Part shown: positions 1 through 7,102 of the stretch, in pieces
Layout: each line of letters opens with the position of its first letter
Position numbering within the stretch: the stretch's first letter is position 1
Source: CBDBZX01 sp965213645
Lineage (GTDB): Bacteria; Deinococcota; Deinococci; Deinococcales; Trueperaceae
Direction: 5' to 3'
DNA: 64,000 bases
Assembly: GCA_965213645.1 (NCBI GenBank)
Contig: CBDBZX010000002.1
Span: 1,178,001 to 1,242,000 of the forward strand
The notes under the pieces: model-generated
The model's input: the letters and a program-made list of their open reading frames with translations, nothing else
Told to the model about the DNA's origin: nothing
Databases searched by the model: none
Made by a program: the position numbers and the translations under genes

Positions 1-677
1 GGCTTGTGGATATGCCCCAATGCGACATAGTTGCACCGCTCGGGGAAGAGGTCAGAACTGAGGCTGTAGTTCTCGGTGGAGTGAAACTGATATTCGGAGT
101 TTGATAAAGTCGCGCCGTTCATGGTCGTGTGGGTCACGAGCAGATTCACTGCGTCCGGGCGAAAGGGCTTCGTGAGGTTGCCGATGAGCTTCCTCATCCC
201 CTCCTGATAGCGCTCGCGCCATCTGCCGGGGTCTTCCTCTAAGAGTTCTGCTACTTTGACGATGCGCCGCTCGGAGATAAAGGGCAGCGCGGCGATTTGC
301 GCGACCTCATCCCCGATTTGAAGACTAAACGCCCCCCCTTGCCCTGCCACTCTGACCTCTCCAAAGGCGTGCGTGTTCGTCAAGCTGAGGAGGCTGCTCG
401 AGGCGTCGATCCGGCTCGGCGAATCGTGATTGCCCGCGATGACCACGCTGGGGATGCCCGCTCGCCCCGTCGTTACAAAGAACTCGTACACGGCGGCTTC
501 GGCGTCGGCTCCGGGATTGCGGGTGTCGAAGAGGTCGCCCGCGACCAGGATGAGGTCAACGGCTTCGCTCTTGGCTAACTCGGCGATTTCTTGCAAGACT
601 TCACGGATTTCGGCGGTGCGCGGGACGCCGTGAAGGGTGCGTCCGGCGTGCCAGTCGGCGGTGTGGAGGATTTTCAC
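1..677 (-). CDS. sbcD: Exonuclease SbcD (Mre11-type nuclease subunit), 3' part beyond window
   Basis: Translated on the minus strand from a GTG at 677, the protein begins MKILHTADWHAGRTLHG and continues with VAGDLFDTRN, VIAGNHDSPSR and, near the window edge, ALGHIHKP. These are the metallophosphoesterase motifs (DxH, GDxxD, GNHD, GHxH) that bind two metal ions in SbcD/Mre11. In the SbcCD complex this subunit cleaves hairpins and DNA ends in recombination and repair; SbcC would be expected beyond the window. About 225 residues are present and the C-terminus is cut off by the window edge. There is no Shine-Dalgarno; a TAAACT box (684-689) lies 6 bases before the GTG, which suits a leaderless transcript. 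Confidence 0.88.
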   Translation of the reverse strand, partial: MKILHTADWHAGRTLHGVPRTAEIREVLQEIAELAKSEAVDLILVAGDLFDTRNPGADAEAAVYEFFVTTGRAGIPSVVIAGNHDSPSRIDASSSLLSLTNTHAFGEVRVAGQGGAFSLQIGDEVAQIAALPFISERRIVKVAELLEEDPGRWRERYQEGMRKLIGNLTKPFRPDAVNLLVTHTTMNGATLSNSEYQFHSTENYSLSSDLFPERCNYVALGHIHK

Positions 678-757
678 CTGTACAGTTTAACTTAGGAGGG
701 TGTAAGGCTTGGGAAAATGTGAGGTGTTTTATGGGCTCGAGATAAATATGTCCAACA

Positions 758-786
758 TTGACAATCTTTGCTAACATCTTTATTCT
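758..786 (+). promoter_or_regulatory. Promoter of the parDE pair
   Basis: TTGACA (758-763), exactly 17 bases, then TATTCT (781-786). This is a near-consensus sigma-70 promoter. Transcription would begin around 793, just before the AGGAGG Shine-Dalgarno at 794-799 of the antitoxin gene. RHH antitoxins of this type usually repress their own promoter. Confidence 0.8.
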
Positions 787-804
787 AAAATGAGGAGGTT
801 CGTC

Positions 805-1065
805 ATGAACGTCAATCTGACACCGGAACTAGAAGCGTTTGTCAAAGATAAAGTGAGTTCGGGGCGCTACAATTCCTCGAGTGAAGTGGTGCGCGATGCT
901 CTGCGACTTTTTGAGGAACAAGACCGCTTTAGAGAGATGAAGCTCGAGCTTCTTCGTAAGGAGATACAAAAGGGAATAGATGACCTTGATGCGGGAAGAG
1001 TATCTAAGTTGTCAATGGATGACATCAGGCGTATAGCGCGAGAGCGAGCAGAAAAAAGCGCTTGA
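805..1065 (+). CDS. parD: ParD-like ribbon-helix-helix antitoxin
   Basis: An 86-residue protein starting MNVNLTPELEAFV, with SSGRYNSSSEVVRDALRLFEE typical of the ParD/CopG ribbon-helix-helix DNA-binding fold, followed by a charged helical tail that in the family wraps the toxin. The start at 805 is chosen because AGGAGG (794-799) lies 5 bases upstream; an ATG at 790 sits on the Shine-Dalgarno itself. The gene overlaps the next one by one base (TGATG), the usual coupling of type II toxin-antitoxin operons. The expected role is to neutralise the ParE toxin and repress the operon. Confidence 0.88.
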   Translation: MNVNLTPELEAFVKDKVSSGRYNSSSEVVRDALRLFEEQDRFREMKLELLRKEIQKGIDDLDAGRVSKLSMDDIRRIARERAEKSA

Positions 1066-1364
1066 TGCCAAACTATGTTAGAGCGGAAGCAGCCGATATA
1101 GATTTGCTGGAGATTTGGAGTTACATCGCTCAAAACAGTTTCGAGGTAGCTGACAGGGTCTCGAGACGCCTCGAGGCTGCATTCGAACAACTCGCCGAGC
1201 AACCTTTCATGGGGCGTAAGCGCGATGACCTTCGCCCCGGTCTGCGAAGTTTAGCTGTTGGCAATTATTTTATCTTTTACCAAGTGAGCGATGACCTAGT
1301 AGAAATCCTCAGAGTGCTCAACGCAGCAAGGGATATAGAAAGTATCTTCAGCGCACCGTTTTGA
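1065..1364 (+). CDS. parE: ParE/RelE-family toxin
   Basis: A 99-residue protein with the ParE pattern: an N-terminal helix (DLLEIWSYIAQNSFEVADRV), the segment AEQPFMGRKRDDLRPGLRSLAVGNY, and a C-terminal strand region IFYQVSDDLVEILRVLNAARD. ParE toxins poison DNA gyrase while RelE relatives cleave mRNA; the sequence alone does not decide between them, although RPGLRSL and VLNAARD favour ParE. It is translationally coupled to the antitoxin by the TGATG overlap and appears intact. Confidence 0.87.
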   Translation: MPNYVRAEAADIDLLEIWSYIAQNSFEVADRVSRRLEAAFEQLAEQPFMGRKRDDLRPGLRSLAVGNYFIFYQVSDDLVEILRVLNAARDIESIFSAPF

Positions 1365-1377
1365 CGTTGCACATAAC

Positions 1378-1758
1378 TCAATCCTCACACTCCGCCGTAA
1401 TACTCGTTCCCCACCGATACGCCTCCACACACGGCACCCCAACCCGCCGAATCTGAAGCGAGTTCTGAACATTCCCCTCTTGGTACAGACGAGCAGACGC
1501 GAGCACCGTCGCGCCTCGCGGAGCCCAAAAGCGAACGGTGTGCGGATACCGCGCGGTGACGCCTTCGCCTAAGCGGTCTAAGGGGTTGCCCCTCGAGTAA
1601 ATAAGCGGCTCCGTCGTCACCAGGTAGCGCCCCTCAAAGGGCGTGCCGATTTCACCCTCCCAGGTAATGGATTGCGGCACAGGTCCGCCTAAGAGGAAGT
1701 AGAGGGCGCAGATAACGATTATGCTAAATAGAGAGATTATGCCGAGCATCACTTTCAT
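1378..1758 (-). CDS. Membrane-anchored hypothetical protein, related to the gene at 1995
   Basis: A 126-residue protein of unknown function. An N-terminal hydrophobic segment (about residues 3-24) is followed by LGGPVPQSITWEGEIGTPFEG and a soluble domain that ends with two cysteines (GVPCVEAYRWG and a final ECED), which could form a disulfide outside the membrane. It shares motifs along its length with the gene at 1995: LGGPV, GTPF(E/Q)G, RYP, the RR(V/A)GV block, and C-x(4-5)-W-G followed by a C-terminal Cys. The start at 1758 is preferred because TACATT (1766-1771 on the minus strand) lies 7 bases upstream, as in a leaderless transcript. Confidence 0.65.
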   Translation of the reverse strand: MKVMLGIISLFSIIVICALYFLLGGPVPQSITWEGEIGTPFEGRYLVTTEPLIYSRGNPLDRLGEGVTARYPHTVRFWAPRGATVLASARLYQEGNVQNSLQIRRVGVPCVEAYRWGTSITAECED

Positions 1759-1994
1759 AAGCGACAATGTACCGTGCGTTTTGTAGTGTAACCGTGAGGC
1801 GTAGTGCTAATGCGCTGACCTCATCTCTCTTTGTAATTTGTTTCACACGTAGCGTTTGAGAGAGGTTCATCGCTTACAATGGATTAGCTAGGGCAAAATG
1901 CCCCTACTGAGCCAAATTCAACCTACTGTAAACTGACGCACGGCGCTTAGGCGCACCCTTTTCAGCCACCTAATATCAGTTTGAGGAGAACCTT

Positions 1995-2390
1995 ATGTCA
2001 GCCTTTCCCTTTGAAGTCCGTATTTTTCACATTTTGATCGGCGCGTTTGCGCTCGTCGTTTTGCTAGCGGTATATTACGTCCTGGGCGGCCCGGTTATTC
2101 ACGTCATCACCTTTGACGGCAAAGAGGGCACACCGTTTCAGGGGAGTTATGTGGTCTCCCGTCAACCTGAAACCACGCCGGCGCAAGCACTTTCTGCCGC
2201 TAGAAACAGCATCGAAGGACGCTATCCTTTCACAGTTTTTACCTGGGCGTCGAAAGACGCTTATGTCCTCGCAGGCGCACGTATCGCCTTAGAGCAGAAC
2301 ATGGAGAACATCATCACCATTCGCCGCGCTGGGGTGGTGTGTAGCAAGGGGTATACCTGGGGGCAAGCAGTGACGGCGGCGTGTGAGTAG
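1995..2390 (+). CDS. Membrane-anchored hypothetical protein, related to the gene at 1378
   Basis: A 131-residue protein with an N-terminal transmembrane segment (about residues 10-30), the LGGPV junction, a GTPFQGSYVV segment, and a C-terminal RRAGVVCSKGYTWG block ending in AACE. The start is supported by GAGGAG about 7 bases upstream. Its partner is divergently oriented on the other side of a 236-bp spacer (1759-1994). The most likely layout is a single-pass anchor with a small disulfide-bonded exported domain. I do not recognise the family and propose no function. Confidence 0.7.
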   Translation: MSAFPFEVRIFHILIGAFALVVLLAVYYVLGGPVIHVITFDGKEGTPFQGSYVVSRQPETTPAQALSAARNSIEGRYPFTVFTWASKDAYVLAGARIALEQNMENIITIRRAGVVCSKGYTWGQAVTAACE

Positions 2391-2405
2391 GCAGCAGCGA
2401 GTTCC

Positions 2406-2445
2406 GAGCAATGAGTTGAAAGTCTTTGGGTTTCACTCATTGCTC
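2406..2445 (+). terminator. Hairpin after the 1995 gene
   Basis: GAGCAATGAG (2406-2415) pairs perfectly with CTCATTGCTC (2436-2445), and the stem is extended by TTGAAA/TTTCA. TTTT follows after GTTGC. It probably acts as a terminator. A related unit (GCAACGAGTTGAAA) reappears at about 51692, so it may also be a dispersed intergenic repeat. Confidence 0.55.
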
Positions 2446-2507
2446 GTTGCTTTTAACTCATCGCTCCTTGTCGCTTTCAACTATCTGTTACAGAACAAGG
2501 CGCTGCA

Positions 2508-2759
2508 TCAACCTCGAGGCGGGTCTTCCTCCCCCCGGTGCTGATAGTTGCCCGCATCAAACTCCTGCGGCGTCAGCTTGACGAGGCCGTCGCCCTCCTC
2601 TTGCTCTAAAATCACCATGTCGAGCTGCTTGTCCGCCACGCGAAAAGGGCGATTTTCACCGTCTACAACGATGTCGTCCACGGTGAGGTCGTCGTAGGTT
2701 GCGTTGTACGTCGAGTCGTTCATGGGGTCGTCTGTGGGGTTGTAACTTGGGTCGTCCAT
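2508..2759 (-). CDS. Small acidic hypothetical protein, last gene of the fasciclin operon
   Basis: An 83-residue acidic protein. The N-terminus is rich in D, N, P and Y (MDDPSYNPTDDPMNDSTYN); the middle (VDDIVVDGENRPFRVADKQLDMVILE) reads like a small beta-rich domain. No signal peptide or membrane segment is visible. Its ATG follows directly on the stop of the preceding gene (TAAATG), so it is almost certainly cotranscribed and coupled with the 89-residue protein and the fasciclin protein. Function unknown. Confidence 0.6.
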   Translation of the reverse strand: MDDPSYNPTDDPMNDSTYNATYDDLTVDDIVVDGENRPFRVADKQLDMVILEQEEGDGLVKLTPQEFDAGNYQHRGEEDPPRG

Positions 2760-3029
2760 TTACGCTCCTAACAGGGTTACGCGCCCGGCGCTTATGCCTG
2801 CGATGGCGGAGCGATTGAGCGCCAAGTGCGCCATCTCCGCGACTTTTTCTCCGCCGCTATAGATCTTGACCTCTTTGAGATAGAGCACCTCTTCTTGCCC
2901 TGTACCTTCTTGCGCTTCGCCCTCGTAGTCTTCGGGTGTGCCGCGCACCCCTTGCACGAGTAGCCCTTGGACCAAAAGCGTCATCGGCGTGTCCATACTT
3001 TCGTTTGTAGTGTCTGCTATATCGCTCAT
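2760..3029 (-). CDS. Small hypothetical protein, middle gene of the fasciclin operon
   Basis: An 89-residue soluble protein with a G/E-rich linker (PEDYEGEAQEGTGQEE) followed by VLYLKEVKIYSGGEKVAEM and a hydrophobic tail NRSAIAGISAGRVTLLGA. It overlaps the fasciclin gene by four bases (ATGA) and abuts the next gene without a gap, so the three are one operon. Not a family I recognise. Confidence 0.6.
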   Translation of the reverse strand: MSDIADTTNESMDTPMTLLVQGLLVQGVRGTPEDYEGEAQEGTGQEEVLYLKEVKIYSGGEKVAEMAHLALNRSAIAGISAGRVTLLGA

Positions 3030-3427
3030 ACGGGTAAGAGTACCTGATCGATGACGTGCACTGCACCGTTGTCCGTCATCCTATCAGCCTTGATGACCGA
3101 GGCGCGACCTACTGTGAGGTGGTTCGCGTCACCACCAAAGCTGACCTCTTGCCCGGCTAAGGTCGTGATCACCCCAGCGTCCAAAGCGCTCGCCGCTGTA
3201 ACCTCGCCCGAAACGGTGTGGTATTTGAGCAACTCTCTGAGGGTTTCTTGGTCCCTCAAAAGCTCATCCACCGTGCCTTCAGGCAGCTTGTTAAAAGCTT
3301 CATCCGAAGGGGCGAAGAGGGTGTAGGACCCCTCGCCGAGTGTGCCGAAGAGGTCAGCGTCTTTGAGCAAGGCCGAAAGCGTTTTGAAGTTATCGTCGTT
3401 TTGAATCAGATCAACAATCGTAGGCAT
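3026..3427 (-). CDS. Fasciclin (FAS1) domain protein
   Basis: A 133-residue protein made of one FAS1 domain: the H1 motif (YTLFAPSDEAFNKLPEGT) near residue 55, the YH motif (LKYHTVSGEV) near 90 and the H2 region ending VIDQVLLPV. FAS1 domains mediate adhesion or small-molecule binding and are usually exported, but no signal peptide is visible, so this form may be cytoplasmic or leave by another route. The Shine-Dalgarno is AAGGAG, 7 bases before the ATG. It is first in a three-gene minus-strand operon with two small proteins. Confidence 0.87.
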   Translation of the reverse strand: MPTIVDLIQNDDNFKTLSALLKDADLFGTLGEGSYTLFAPSDEAFNKLPEGTVDELLRDQETLRELLKYHTVSGEVTAASALDAGVITTLAGQEVSFGGDANHLTVGRASVIKADRMTDNGAVHVIDQVLLPV

Positions 3428-3649
3428 AAAATAGCTCCTTAGCTGTTTTATAACGCGCCTATCACGCGGCGGATGTGCGCTGTGACCCGATATGAATAGT
3501 GAACATTAATATGGTGACTTCCCCTTTGCTGAGCGCGAAGCGGGTAGAGCGCACGCCTTAGCTTTGACTCTTCAGCCCCTTTTACGTCCACCGATTGAGG
3601 GACCGACCCCGCTCTACCTGATAGACGCCCCTGCTAGGGGTACAGGTAA

Positions 3650-3766
3650 AGCACCTACCTCAAAGCGGTTGAAGTAGGCGAACTAGAGGCGCGGGTCGAA
3701 GCCTTGGAAGAGGCGCAAACGTTGCAGGACGAAGGCCCACGCGCACTTCAAAGGTTAGTTCACTAA
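3650..3766 (+). pseudogene. Possible 3' remnant of a coiled-coil gene
   Basis: One open frame runs from just after a TAA to a TAA at 3764 and reads like the end of a real protein: STYLKAVEVGELEARVEALE, followed by a short helical tail ending LVH. There is no start codon or ribosome site. The 3428-3649 stretch upstream shows no gene, only the promoter side of the fasciclin operon and GC-rich inverted repeats around CCTGCTAGGGG. Probably the relic of a gene truncated by rearrangement; a chance open frame is possible. Confidence 0.3.
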
Positions 3767-4653
3767 TAACGGACAACGGCGGGGTAGCGGATAAAGATAG
3801 CTGTAGCTACCCGCTCCCACGGGACAAAGAACAAGTAGCATATCCAAAACTCGATAAACGGCGGACCCATGATGAGATAGATGACGATCTGCCCTACAAA
3901 CGCAGCGGGAACGAACAGCCGCCTCGCCCAAAGTGAGACCAACACAACCGGGAAGAACAGCTCAATACCTATCGTGGCAGCGGCGAGCAGGCGACTCGCA
4001 ACGGGCGAAGCGTAAATCAAGGTCGCGTAAGGCAAGAGGGGGTCAACACTTGACTGTCCTAAAAACTGACGCGCCAGATATATGCCCATCGTATCACTAA
4101 ATACGTAGTCTACGCCGTTCGGCACCGCTTTGATAAAACCTGCTGAGAAAAAGATAACGGACATGCAGAGCCACACGGCGCGGATAGGCCAGCGGTACGC
4201 TCCGCTCGGTTCTGGCTCATCTTGTTTGTTCATCAAGCTGTCAAGCGAGAAAGCGCGGCCACACTGTGAGAGCGCTAAAATACCGAGCACAAGTACTAAA
4301 AGCGCGTCGTCGTGGTGCAGCTTGCCGAACTGGTGCGGCGTGGCAAGCAGAATAGCCCCACCGAGAAAGGCAACCGCCGTGCTGACGCGCGTGAAGAGCC
4401 CTAGCGCACTCGTGAGAAGCGACACCTTCCAAACAACACCAATGACACCTAGATACGGAACGATAAAGTACAGCAAGTTGTATGGCGTGTCAGGCATCCA
4501 GAAAATGCGGTCAACCTCTCCCCAGCCGCTCCAATCAGCGAATAGGTAGAGAACAAAGAGCAGCGAATAGAACATAGCGCGGCAAATGCCTAAACGTGAA
4601 GCCGACTCGGACGTAAACCAGTAGCGATTCCAAGCTGTAGCCACACGGCTCAT
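3763..4653 (-). CDS. HTTM-domain (vitamin-K-carboxylase-like) membrane protein
   Basis: A 296-residue polytopic protein with about six to seven hydrophobic segments. The N-terminal layout (WNRYWFTSESASRLGICRAM, then FADWSGWGEVDRIFW) and the loop HHDDALLVLVLGILALSQCG match the HTTM family, related to gamma-glutamyl carboxylases; DoxX-like proteins are an alternative. The enzymatic role of bacterial HTTM proteins is largely unknown. Its ATG overlaps the stop of the upstream gene (ATGA), so it is coupled to that small anchored protein. Confidence 0.7.
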   Translation of the reverse strand: MSRVATAWNRYWFTSESASRLGICRAMFYSLLFVLYLFADWSGWGEVDRIFWMPDTPYNLLYFIVPYLGVIGVVWKVSLLTSALGLFTRVSTAVAFLGGAILLATPHQFGKLHHDDALLVLVLGILALSQCGRAFSLDSLMNKQDEPEPSGAYRWPIRAVWLCMSVIFFSAGFIKAVPNGVDYVFSDTMGIYLARQFLGQSSVDPLLPYATLIYASPVASRLLAAATIGIELFFPVVLVSLWARRLFVPAAFVGQIVIYLIMGPPFIEFWICYLFFVPWERVATAIFIRYPAVVRY

Positions 4654-5114
4654 TTTCTTACCTCGAGCAAGAGTCTGTGGCTGTCAGGCGGCGTGTCTGG
4701 GACGAAATCCGTCCCGAAGTTGTACCACGTGTCGCGGTACAGCCGCAGGGCGCTGAGGGGCGGCCCGTCGTGCTCTCCCGCTTGGCGGGCTTGTTCATAG
4801 CGCGTGAGCACAGCGCTGAGCGCGGCGGGACGGGCGTCAGGGGGCAAACGTTTTAGCGCAGTGCGGAGGCGTAAACGGTCAAACGGGGCGATCATAGCGG
4901 GGGCGTCGAGCCTGAACTCGGGTAAGTCGTCAACGGGAACGGCGTAAACGAAGTCATACATCATATCTCCCACCTCCCGCACTGCTGAATACATCGGATA
5001 GCGGAGAATAGGAAAAACCTCGGACCCCCCAATGGTTGCGTAGACCGAGGCTAAGACGAAAAGAATGAGACCAACTGAAACAAATAGCTTGTGAGTTTTA
5101 GTCATAGCAATCAT
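4650..5114 (-). CDS. Small membrane-anchored partner of the HTTM protein
   Basis: A 154-residue protein with one N-terminal hydrophobic segment (about residues 10-27) and then SEVFPILRYPMYSAVREVGD, an ILRYPMYS-type motif that I associate with small proteins encoded beside HTTM genes. The remainder is soluble, probably extracytoplasmic, ending DSHRLLLEVRK. The start may be 5114 or the in-frame ATG at 5105; neither has a Shine-Dalgarno, and a TATAAC box stands just upstream. It forms a two-gene operon with the HTTM gene by a 4-base overlap. Confidence 0.62.
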   Translation of the reverse strand: MIAMTKTHKLFVSVGLILFVLASVYATIGGSEVFPILRYPMYSAVREVGDMMYDFVYAVPVDDLPEFRLDAPAMIAPFDRLRLRTALKRLPPDARPAALSAVLTRYEQARQAGEHDGPPLSALRLYRDTWYNFGTDFVPDTPPDSHRLLLEVRK

Positions 5115-5253
5115 TTGTTATAACGCAGCTAGTCTCTTTTTGGATGCTCGACAGCTTTGCGCAACTACCCCGCAGAAAGTAGCCCTATACAAAAAGTCAG
5201 TCTATTAGTGGATTTTATGTGTAGAGCTTGCTGTAGGTTGACCACGGGACAAC

Positions 5254-5288
5254 GAAAAAGCCCCCGCGAGAGGAGGTGAGGGGGCTTT
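5254..5288 (-). terminator. Intrinsic terminator, minus strand
   Basis: AAAGCCCCC (5257-5265) and GGGGGCTTT (5280-5288) form a 9-bp stem; on the minus strand the stem is followed by a T run. It lies about 220 bases downstream of the MazF/HicB-like cluster and 140 bases upstream of the 154-residue gene. The 5115-5510 stretch holds no other convincing gene, only a short minus-strand frame from 5350 (MNRHHLRRASHHLRP) that runs through the terminator. Confidence 0.7.
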
Positions 5289-5510
5289 AAGGAGGAAAGA
5301 GGGGCAGGGCGTAGGTGGTGTGATGCACGACGTAAGTGATGACGGTTCATGGTGTTGCCCTGCCTGCATGTACTTTAGGCGGTGGTTTATGACGGGATTC
5401 TTACAGCACTCACGCTCGCTCGTATAGACGCGCTTAGGCTCGAGCCAAACGAGCTCACAACGCTACTCGAGACGGCTAAGCTCGATGGGTAGAGGAAGAG
5501 GAGGAGCCCA

Positions 5511-5690
5511 TTATCTTCGGCACACTGTTTGAACGCTCCCTAGACCCTGAGAAGCGCAACTAGCTAGGGGCGTACTACACGAGCTGCGAGGATAGCGCAC
5601 ATACACATCACTACCCTCGTCGGTAGGCAGAGGGATAACCTCGCAGGGGTACTGGAGCTTCACATAGTTGTCTACGCTCTTGCTTTGCAC
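5511..5690 (-). pseudogene. HicB-like antitoxin fragment
   Basis: A 59-codon frame starting at a GTG at 5690, five bases after the MazF stop. It reads SVDNYVKLQYPCEVIPLPTD then SDVYVRYP, matching the N-terminal strand pattern of HicB antitoxins. After VRYP the similarity is lost and the frame soon stops, so the protein is about half the usual length. GAGGAG abuts the GTG too closely for good initiation. Most likely a truncated HicB relic cotranscribed with mazF; a shortened functional partner cannot be excluded. Confidence 0.5.
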
Positions 5691-5694
5691 CTCC

Positions 5695-6054
5695 TCAAAT
5701 ATCGAACATTGCCTCGAGCCCTGCCCGGATAGGCGCGTACTCATCCTCTCTCAACCTGCCTATGTAGCTCTGCAGGCGCGTCACATCCGTACCCCGTAAC
5801 TGGTCGAGCAGCACCACAGACTCGCGGGTGAGGTTGCCTATGCCCGCGCTGAGTAGCGGATAGAGCTGCGGGTTTCTCTGCTGCCATGCGCCGCGTGAGG
5901 TCGTTACTGGCACGAGAAACGCCATTGGATAGCGAGCATTTTGAGGTACGGCGGTGATGATTGCAGGGCGTGTTCCCATCTGCTCACGCCCCCTCGGTGC
6001 TTGGATCGGTAACTGCGCGAGCACGATGTCACGCGGCGCGAGACCGCTATTCAT
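5695..6054 (-). CDS. PemK/MazF-type toxin
   Basis: A 119-residue protein with the MazF/PemK barrel motifs: PRDIVLAQLPIQAPRGREQMG, RPAIITAVPQNARYPMAFLV and VLLDQLRGTDVTRL. The family cleaves RNA as sequence-specific endoribonucleases; the RPA(I/V)I block and the conserved LDQ(L/I)R segment are visible. It overlaps the upstream XRE gene by 8 bases, so the pair is coupled. The partner is an XRE protein rather than the usual AbrB- or MetJ-type antitoxin. Confidence 0.8.
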   Translation of the reverse strand: MNSGLAPRDIVLAQLPIQAPRGREQMGTRPAIITAVPQNARYPMAFLVPVTTSRGAWQQRNPQLYPLLSAGIGNLTRESVVLLDQLRGTDVTRLQSYIGRLREDEYAPIRAGLEAMFDI

Positions 6055-6463
6055 CCTTGCCGCCGACGACCATGATCCCTTCTCCTGGCACGTAAAGGAT
6101 AGGCTTACCTAACGTGTTCGGGTCCACGTCGCCCCAGTCGTAAGGCTCCATCGGCGGTGCAAGGTCTGCCTCGAGCCACAGGCGACTTTCTTCATCGAGT
6201 TCTTGCTCATCGAACTTGAGCTTAGGGGTAGATTCCCCGATGACCTCATGCTCGAGTACATCGCCAAGTGAGACCTCTTGTCCGGTGAGTTTGCGTAGCC
6301 CACTCAGTAAGCTTGCAAGCGTCTCGAGCCTGACTTGATTGGTGTCACCACGGGCGATGGTGTAAATCGTATTAGGTGAGAGGTCGGCGGATTTGGTGAG
6401 CGCATACGCGGTTAGTTTATGACTGTCCAAATACTCTTTAAGTTTCCATTTCACACTATCCAT
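6047..6463 (-). CDS. XRE-family DNA-binding protein, likely antitoxin/autorepressor
   Basis: A 138-residue protein. Residues 1-65 form an XRE helix-turn-helix (KLKEYLDSHKLTAYALTKSA, then SPNTIYTIARGDTNQVRLET); the second half is acidic (LWLEADLAPPMEPYDWGDVD) and may mask the MazF partner. The start at 6463 has no Shine-Dalgarno but lies 6 bases after a TAGACT -10 box with TTGTCG 17 bases further upstream, so the mRNA should be leaderless. Three TAGCAYT repeats around the promoter are candidate operators for this protein. Confidence 0.8.
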   Translation of the reverse strand: MDSVKWKLKEYLDSHKLTAYALTKSADLSPNTIYTIARGDTNQVRLETLASLLSGLRKLTGQEVSLGDVLEHEVIGESTPKLKFDEQELDEESRLWLEADLAPPMEPYDWGDVDPNTLGKPILYVPGEGIMVVGGKDE

Positions 6464-6469
6464 ACTGTA

Positions 6470-6545
6470 AGTCTAGCACTACTACATGGTACCGACAATA
6501 GTATCAAAGCTTGGTGTAGCACTTCCAAAAGATACTGATAGCATT
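6470..6545 (-). promoter_or_regulatory. Promoter and repeated operator of the XRE-mazF operon
   Basis: On the minus strand TTGTCG (6498-6493), 17 bases, TAGACT (6475-6470), then the ATG 6 bases further on. TAGCACT at 6474-6480, TAGCACT at 6517-6523 and TAGCATT at 6539-6545 are direct repeats on the plus strand spaced 43 and 22 bases, close to whole helical turns; the first overlaps the -10 box. This suggests autoregulation by the XRE protein. Confidence 0.6.
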
Positions 6546-6674
6546 TCCACTTGACGTTGCTACACTTCTCCGCAGATATACCCGCTAAAGCAGGGCTTCT
6601 CCCGAAGGAGGGCTACGCAAACGAAGTTTCCCTTTCGCCTTCGCGAAAACGGTGTAACCGGGAACAGGTCATCC

Positions 6675-6812
6675 CTTAAAGTGCGTGCTAATTATCGTTC
6701 ATCCCCGCAAGGGGACGTAGTTTTCACGCAGTGAAACGATGTTCTTGTTATTGAGAGTGTAGCTGACCAGATGACTATAGTGCCCCTTCCCCTCTAGGGG
6801 TATACCTGCTAT
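6675..6812 (-). repeat. Dispersed mosaic repeat, copy A
   Basis: On the minus strand it reads TAGCAGGTATACCCCTAGAGG, CACTATAGTCATCTGGTCAG, a spacer, then GGGGATGAACGATAATTAGC. The same modules in the same order recur at 43945-44265, and some recur at 46805-46985 and 18860-18949. Between modules lie hairpins such as GTTTCACTGCGTGAAAAC. GC-rich inverted repeats continue to about 6590. It borders an IS630 relic (6834). Identity of the element unknown. Confidence 0.65.
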
Positions 6813-6833
6813 GAGATAGATGTAGGTTAGGGA

Positions 6834-6932
6834 ATGCAAACGTACTCAGTCGATTTAAGCGAGCGAATTGTCGCAGCGATAAAGGTCAAGAAGCTAAGCA
6901 AGGTTGCGGTTAGAGCGCCCCAAAGGGGCTAG
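6834..6932 (+). pseudogene. IS630-family transposase N-terminal remnant
   Basis: A 32-residue frame beginning MQTYSVDLSERIVAAIKVKK and continuing LSKVAV before losing similarity and stopping at 6930. The YS(L/V)DLRERIVAA motif opens the first helix-turn-helix of IS630/Tc1-mariner transposases. The remaining 300 or so residues are absent. The start lies 20 bases beyond dispersed repeat copy A, which may therefore derive from, or have captured, the end of such an element. Confidence 0.55.
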
Positions 6933-7102
6933 TTCGCTCTCGCTAGACCTCCAGCTAAGGGCTTCTCTGCGCGTACCCTCGGAGTACGAAGTTGTGCGAA
7001 GCAACGCTCTCATTTTACACGACATCGTTCTTTCAGTTCGGTATAAGTAGGCAGCTACATGTGTCCGCGCAACCCCTCACACCTATTCGAAAGTCTCGTG
7101 AA

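Noticed and set aside
6590..6812. Possible CRISPR-like repeats near 6.7 kb
   Set aside because: The repeated modules are single within each copy and not regularly spaced with unique spacers; no cas genes are present in the window.
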